A DNA stretch of 8,151 bases from positions 1-8,151 of the forward strand of contig DVOV01000098.1 in NCBI GenBank assembly GCA_018713375.1, read 5' to 3'. The translations under genes and the position numbers were made by a program. Below the pieces are notes generated by a model. The model saw only the letters and a program-made list of their open reading frames with translations. It was not told where the DNA came from and did no database searches. Below are positions 6,501-8,151 of this stretch, piece by piece. This DNA is from Candidatus Scatomorpha stercorigallinarum. GTDB lineage: Bacteria; Bacillota_A; Clostridia; Oscillospirales; Oscillospiraceae. Positions within the stretch are counted from its first letter, which is position 1. Each line of letters begins with the position of its first letter.

Positions 6501-7434
6501 GATTTAGCGTATCTTCGTCCAGGCTCACGCTGGCATCCGTGACAAGCTTGCCTTTGACATAGCTGTGGAAGTAACTTGGATGGCCCATGGGATATGCCCC
6601 GCCGCCGTTACCCATGTCGAGTGTTACTGTCGAAGAAATATTGTAATTTTTATTATCTTCCTCGAATTCTCCGCGCGTTACCACCACAATGGTCTTATCT
6701 TGCGACCCATTTACAACAATTTCATGAAAATCAGTACCATCATCACCACTCCATCTACTAATGACGCTGCTGCCGGTAACCGTCAATTCACCGCCGCTTA
6801 TGTTCAAGCTGTCTGCCTCACTTGTACTTCTGATGATAACGCCGAAACGTCCGGCTGCAATGTTGACGAATCCGTCTTTGACATTGAGCGCTTCGACGCT
6901 CATTCCATGGGCAAGACCTCTGGACTGGACCGTGAGGCTGCCGCTGTTGACGGTAACCGCTCCGGAACGAATTCCGGCACCTTCGTCATACAAATTGTAC
7001 ATGCTGACGACCGCGAGGCTGCCGTCGCCGGAAAAAGTCAAATCATGGTTTGGGGTGTAGATACCATAGCGATTGCCGGCAACTGCGTTGGCGCCAACAA
7101 GCTCTACATTTATAGCGTAGGTATTATATTCCTCGTAAATGCCGCTGCCAAGGTAGTAGGGTTCTACGCTGCCTTCATACCAGTTTATGACATACGCATT
7201 CCTCAGCGTCAGCGTTTCGCCGTCCCATTTTACGTTATAAGTGTTCTCGTCCCCGCCGATCGTGACATTGCCGCTCGCGTCAGTCGTGGCGTAGGCGGGG
7301 CTTTCTTCGCTGCCGCTGAGCGGCTCGCCGCCGACGATTATCTGCCGCTGGCTGGACGACGCCAGCGCGCTGCCGGCCAGCGCCGCCGCGAACAGGAACA
7401 CGCACGCGAGCGATGCGAAAAACCGCTTCATCAT
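3577..7434 (-). CDS. Secreted modular SLH-domain surface protein with three beta-helix-like modules and Ig-like domains
   Basis: A 1285-residue exported protein predicted to be held on the cell wall. Residues 1-25 are a signal peptide (MKRFF, hydrophobic core, cleavage after ALA). Three related modules follow (31-292, 380-672, 674-885). Each opens with a header of the form VGG..L.G....PAYAT.D.SGN, YN.KWDGETLTLNNA, continues into INGGTV/IYS-type short beta repeats suggesting a parallel beta-helix, and closes with YFHS. A BIG2-like Ig domain (298-376) sits between modules 1 and 2, and two near-identical Ig-like domains (893-980, 984-1071) follow module 3. Then comes a Pro/acidic linker (1071-1105) and three SLH domains starting near 1106, 1166 and 1231, with TRGM, TREQ and TRAE motifs. 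SLH domains bind pyruvylated wall polymers. The modules resemble carbohydrate-binding beta-helix proteins of Clostridia (Cthe_2159-like), but the ligand is unknown. AGGAGG lies seven bases upstream of ATG 7434; a second Met follows immediately. Confidence 0.92.
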   Translation of the reverse strand: MMKRFFASLACVFLFAAALAGSALASSSQRQIIVGGEPLSGSEESPAYATTDASGNVTIGGDENTYNVKWDGETLTLRNAYVINWYEGSVEPYYLGSGIYEEYNTYAINVELVGANAVAGNRYGIYTPNHDLTFSGDGSLAVVSMYNLYDEGAGIRSGAVTVNSGSLTVQSRGLAHGMSVEALNVKDGFVNIAAGRFGVIIRSTSEADSLNISGGELTVTGSSVISRWSGDDGTDFHEIVVNGSQDKTIVVVTRGEFEEDNKNYNISSTVTLDMGNGGGAYPMGHPSYFHSYVKGKLVTDASVSLDEDTLNLVEGDKGTLNATVEPEGTPITWTSSDPVVATVDANGKVTAHNAGTATITARAGTASDTCEVTVSSRPVNIRIVGEDMYGTAEEPVYATTDDDGNVTTTGASEDNYNIKWDGETLTLNNATVIVDEDEAKDKDVYYAIELTEGGNIQIEGVNTVKGPSYSNDPVYGMTSYGIYYSSGRLTIDGSGTLNVSGQSGAIRAFVNATGLTINGGTVNAKSSSSFDSYGHSTNRAIYIDGGGITINGGTVKVTANHSDGAPDGIYAVGDIIINSGVVNAEATGTGTSSYGIYSLGNVVINGGVVTAVGTTAGIHTYGTNVITINPVEVSEIHVMAGKDANSAQSIATITTRTDITDAIENAKYFHSNGFNIYVGGVGLYGASGAPAYAVNDGSGNITTTGADATNYNVMWDGTTLTLNGATISGGISYDGENSINLVMEGENAITASGPTGINIMPAPMGITISGDGALTIVTEFQGIQAYFVNVESGTLKINAKRSGINAVGTGVTIKGGEVEILSAVDAAGQAIYTGDEPVIIEPQEGKNITVKAGESKETALEIGTYNMESEDIQSSLDGCEYFHSYTTDIPTAITSVTVSPPAATVEAGQMQQFTATVSGTGEFSQEVTWSVSGGVSAGTSISANGLLTVAADETATSLTVTATASGDSSKSASVTVTVTPPESVTGVSISPADATVEAGQTVQFSATVSGTGGFSQEVTWSVSGGVSAGTSISADGLLTVAADETATSLTVMATASGDSSKSASVTVTVTPPSTPDEPDVPVWPVFPGGSTGPDETEEPEDEGLPFIDVHEGDWFYENVGYVYENGLMNGVSETLFEPNGTVTRGMIVTILHRLEGEPESDYDMPFTDVAEQQWCAGAVRWAAGEGIVTGVSATEFAPDDPITREQFAAILWRYAQSKGYDVSASADLTGFLDYGQISEYALPALQWAVGAGVMSGRGDGILAPQGTATRAEAAAMLMRFVENVK
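3580..4119 (-). other. Three SLH domains (cell-wall anchor) of the surface protein
   Basis: These cover residues 1106-1285 of the surface protein. Each repeat begins F[IT]DV or FLDY, contains a W-rich helix and a G[IV]x[NTS]G turn, and ends in a TRxx motif: TRGM (1143), TREQ (1203), TRAE (1269). The arginine that contacts the wall polymer in known SLH structures is kept in all three, so anchoring is probably functional. Listed high-to-low because the gene is on the minus strand. Confidence 0.9.
4223..4768 (-). repeat. Tandem 273-base duplication encoding two Ig-like domains
   Basis: Copies 4223-4495 and 4496-4768 are in register at 273 bases (91 codons). Over 4223-4413 versus 4496-4686 only about six mismatches were counted by eye, several of them silent. 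Similarity falls off towards the distal ends (4414-4495 versus 4687-4768). The encoded domains share TVEAGQ, EVTWSVSGGVSAGTSIS and SASVTVTVTPP. The high DNA identity indicates a recent duplication or ongoing gene conversion. Confidence 0.93.
4780..5415 (-). repeat. Beta-helix-like module 3 of the surface protein
   Basis: Residues 674-885. The header starts NIYVGGVGLYG, with NYNVMWDGTTLTLNGA at 700-715, and the module ends YFHSY at 881-885. It is the shortest of the three. The body has the short beta-strand pattern ITISGDGALTI, INAVGTGVTIKGGEVEI. Most of the encoding DNA is poorer in GC than the flanking Ig and SLH parts. Confidence 0.75.
5419..6297 (-). repeat. Beta-helix-like module 2 of the surface protein
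   Basis: Residues 380-672, the longest module. The header (IRIVGEDMYG, NYNIKWDGETLTLNNA) is followed by at least four INGG/INSG turns (LTINGGTVNA, ITINGGTVKV, IIINSGVVNA, VVINGGVVTA) separated by IYxxG segments, as in a right-handed parallel beta-helix. It closes YFHSN at 668-672 and runs straight into module 3. Confidence 0.75.
6307..6543 (-). other. BIG2-like bacterial Ig domain between modules 1 and 2
   Basis: Residues 298-376. The pattern is LNLVEGDKGTLNATV, ITWTSSDPVVATVDANGKVTAHNAGTATITA, then CEVTVS. This is the standard BIG2 signature (WTSSDP..ATVD..GKVTA...GTATITA). It is not closely related to the two C-terminal Ig-like copies, so it arrived separately. It probably serves as a spacer. 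Confidence 0.88.
6559..7344 (-). repeat. Beta-helix-like module 1 of the surface protein
   Basis: Residues 31-292. The header (QIIVGGEPLSG, TYNVKWDGETLTLRNA) follows the signal peptide directly. The body carries the repeats DLTFSGDGSLAVVS, AVTVNSGSLTVQS, ALNVKDGFVNIA and SLNISGGELTVTG, and the module ends YFHSY at 288-292. It has fewer glycine-rich INGG turns than module 2. Confidence 0.75.
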
Positions 7435-7754
7435 TTCTCTTCCTCCTCAGTGTCCCGCTTTTTTTCTCTGTTTCGGTACTTCATGCACAGCGCCGTGATA
7501 ACCACCGCCGCCGTGAAGGACGCAACGCCCACCAGCACATAGCCGCCCGCGTCCTGATACAGCAGCATGGCGCCGCCTGTGCCGGTCACCGCGGCGCTGT
7601 CCAGCCCCGTGGCCGCGCCCAGGGCGGCCATCAGCGCCGCGAACAGCGCACAGCTCGCCGCGCCCAGCGCGCCTATGCTCCTTCGCTGCACCCGCCGGGC
7701 CAGTATCGCCGCGCGCCGCCGCGCCAGCCGCGCGCGCTCAGCGTTGCCGCGCAT
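7431..7754 (-). CDS. Small two-helix membrane protein of unknown function, coupled to the SLH protein
   Basis: A 107-residue protein I do not recognise as a named family. The N-terminal 25 residues are extremely arginine-rich (ARLARRRAAILARRVQRR). There are two predicted membrane helices, about 26-51 and 70-91, joined by a short loop containing YQDAGGY. The C-terminal tail (92-107) is first basic, then ends in TEEEEK. The positive-inside rule puts both termini in the cytoplasm. The start at 7754 is chosen because AAAGGAGG lies seven bases upstream; a longer start at 7775 would place that site inside the gene. Its stop overlaps the ATG of the surface-protein gene (ATGA), so the two are co-translated and may act together, for example in export or assembly. 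That role is only an inference from position. Confidence 0.82.
   Translation of the reverse strand: MRGNAERARLARRRAAILARRVQRRSIGALGAASCALFAALMAALGAATGLDSAAVTGTGGAMLLYQDAGGYVLVGVASFTAAVVITALCMKYRNREKKRDTEEEEK
7442..7447 (-). promoter_or_regulatory. Ribosome binding site of the SLH surface protein
   Basis: AGGAGG on the minus strand lies seven bases before ATG 7434, inside the last codons (acidic tail) of the 107-residue gene. It supports efficient restart of translation at the ATGA overlap. Confidence 0.75.
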
Positions 7755-7761
7755 ACAGCCT

Positions 7762-7769
7762 CCTCCTTT
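7762..7769 (-). promoter_or_regulatory. Ribosome binding site of the 107-residue membrane protein
   Basis: Minus-strand AAAGGAGG, a near-perfect Shine-Dalgarno sequence seven bases before ATG 7754. It decides between this start and the in-frame ATG at 7775. Confidence 0.8.
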
Positions 7770-7781
7770 CGACACATTCTC

Positions 7782-7795
7782 TACCTGTATAGGTA
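7782..7795 (-). promoter_or_regulatory. Short dyad overlapping a possible -10 of the surface-protein unit
   Basis: TACCT (7782-7786) and AGGTA (7791-7795) are inverted around four bases. On the minus strand the dyad contains TATACA (7791-7786), four of six matches to a -10, which would start transcription about ten bases before the ribosome binding site. No convincing -35 is seen upstream. This is the only promoter-like element between the terminator at 7828 and the gene start, so the call rests largely on position. Confidence 0.3.
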
Positions 7796-7827
7796 CATGG
7801 GCGGCGGAAAACTCTCACCAGATGCGC

Positions 7828-7861
7828 AAAAAATTTTGGCCGCCCCGCAGGGCGGCCAAAA
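7828..7861 (-). terminator. Intrinsic terminator after the PrsW-like gene
   Basis: Arms 7834-7845 (TTTTGGCCGCCC) and 7850-7861 are exact reverse complements (12 bp) with a CGCA loop. On the minus strand the stem is followed by six T (plus-strand A 7828-7833). It begins 10 bases after the stop at 7872 and separates that gene from the surface-protein unit. Confidence 0.9.
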
Positions 7862-7871
7862 CAGGCCCGCA

Positions 7872-8151
7872 TTATTCGCTTTTCGCCCTTCCGGCGTAGA
7901 GCTGCCGCGCCGCGAAGGCGGCCGCCAGCAGCAGGAGCGGCAGCGCATAGGCCACGTACTGCGCCCGCCCGCCGTAGGAGGCGAGCAGGTTGTACACCCC
8001 GTGGAACACCACCGCCGTGCCCAGCAGCGCGCAGCTCCCCGCCGCGCGCAGGGCCCCGCGCGGCCAGACGTACACCATCCCCGCGCCGACGAGCGCGGCG
8101 CAGACGATGTGCATCGCCCCCGTCCCGAAGCCGCGTATGAGCAGGAAGCCC
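7872..8151 (-). CDS. Polytopic membrane protein, PrsW-like intramembrane protease (C-terminal part only)
   Basis: The frame is open to the window edge, giving 92 visible residues; the N-terminal part lies beyond base 8151, and the internal Met at 8114 is probably not the start. Three hydrophobic segments are visible, about 12-28, 36-57 and 64-80. Two histidines sit where PrsW-family proteases have conserved ones: RGFGTGAMH (H14) at the start of a helix and VVFHGVYNLL (H50) within another. The EExxK-type motif that would confirm the family is in the missing part. PrsW proteases cleave membrane proteins such as anti-sigma factors. A CPBP-type protease or an unrelated membrane protein remains possible. 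Its own terminator follows, so it is not in the same transcript as the surface-protein genes. Confidence 0.6.
   Translation of the reverse strand, partial: GFLLIRGFGTGAMHIVCAALVGAGMVYVWPRGALRAAGSCALLGTAVVFHGVYNLLASYGGRAQYVAYALPLLLLAAAFAARQLYAGRAKSE

Noticed and set aside
4223..7344. Repeated DNA considered as a CRISPR array or mobile element
   Set aside because: The repeats are in-frame protein modules within one open reading frame, not short direct repeats with unique spacers, and no transposase or terminal inverted repeats are present.
6565..7542. A 325-codon open frame on the plus strand, opposite module 1 and the small membrane gene
   Set aside because: It spans the antisense of two real genes and their overlap, and has no domain or ribosome binding site that I can recognise.
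7755..7775. Longer N-terminus (MSKGGGC) for the small membrane protein
   Set aside because: That start would put the strong AAAGGAGG ribosome binding site inside the coding sequence, where it translates as KGGG. The ATG at 7754 with seven-base spacing is clearly better.

Overview
This window looks like a piece of a high-GC member of the Bacillota, most likely a gut-type Clostridia/Oscillospirales-like organism. That placement is inferred from three things: strong GGAGG-type ribosome binding sites, a large secreted protein with three S-layer homology (SLH) domains, and a sugar ABC transporter/GH13/LacI locus. No marker gene is present, so the placement is tentative.

Left part (1-3504, + strand): a sugar-utilisation locus. 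The end of a MalG-type ABC permease overlaps (ATGA) a cytoplasmic GH13 enzyme of the neopullulanase/cyclomaltodextrinase/maltogenic amylase type with a complete catalytic machinery. Four bases after its stop codon lies a 31-base inverted repeat with perfect 13-base arms. The right arm contains most of a near-consensus extended -10 promoter (TGG-TATAAT) that should drive the next gene, a LacI-family repressor. The simplest reading is maltodextrin or cyclodextrin import, intracellular hydrolysis and local control, with the palindrome ending the operon, acting as operator, or both. The binding protein and the second permease would lie upstream of the window.

Middle (3525-7754, - strand): a convergent two-gene unit. 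A 107-residue two-helix membrane protein of unknown function overlaps (ATGA) a 1285-residue secreted surface protein. The latter has a signal peptide, three related beta-helix-like modules (each beginning with a conserved 'header' and ending in YFHS), one Ig-like BIG2 domain between modules 1 and 2, two nearly identical Ig-like domains, an acidic/proline linker and three C-terminal SLH domains. A strong intrinsic terminator at 3525-3561 ends this unit and faces the LacI gene. The modules are visibly less GC-rich than everything around them.

Right end (7828-8151, - strand): the C-terminal 92 residues of a polytopic membrane protein resembling PrsW-type intramembrane proteases, followed by its own intrinsic terminator. 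A short region (7755-7827) between that terminator and the 107-residue gene should hold the promoter of the surface-protein unit; it contains a small dyad and a weak -10.

There is no gene-free stretch longer than 300 bases. No tRNA, rRNA, CRISPR array, insertion sequence or phage gene was seen. The most novel element is the small membrane protein/SLH beta-helix protein pair; the sugar locus is of a familiar kind.
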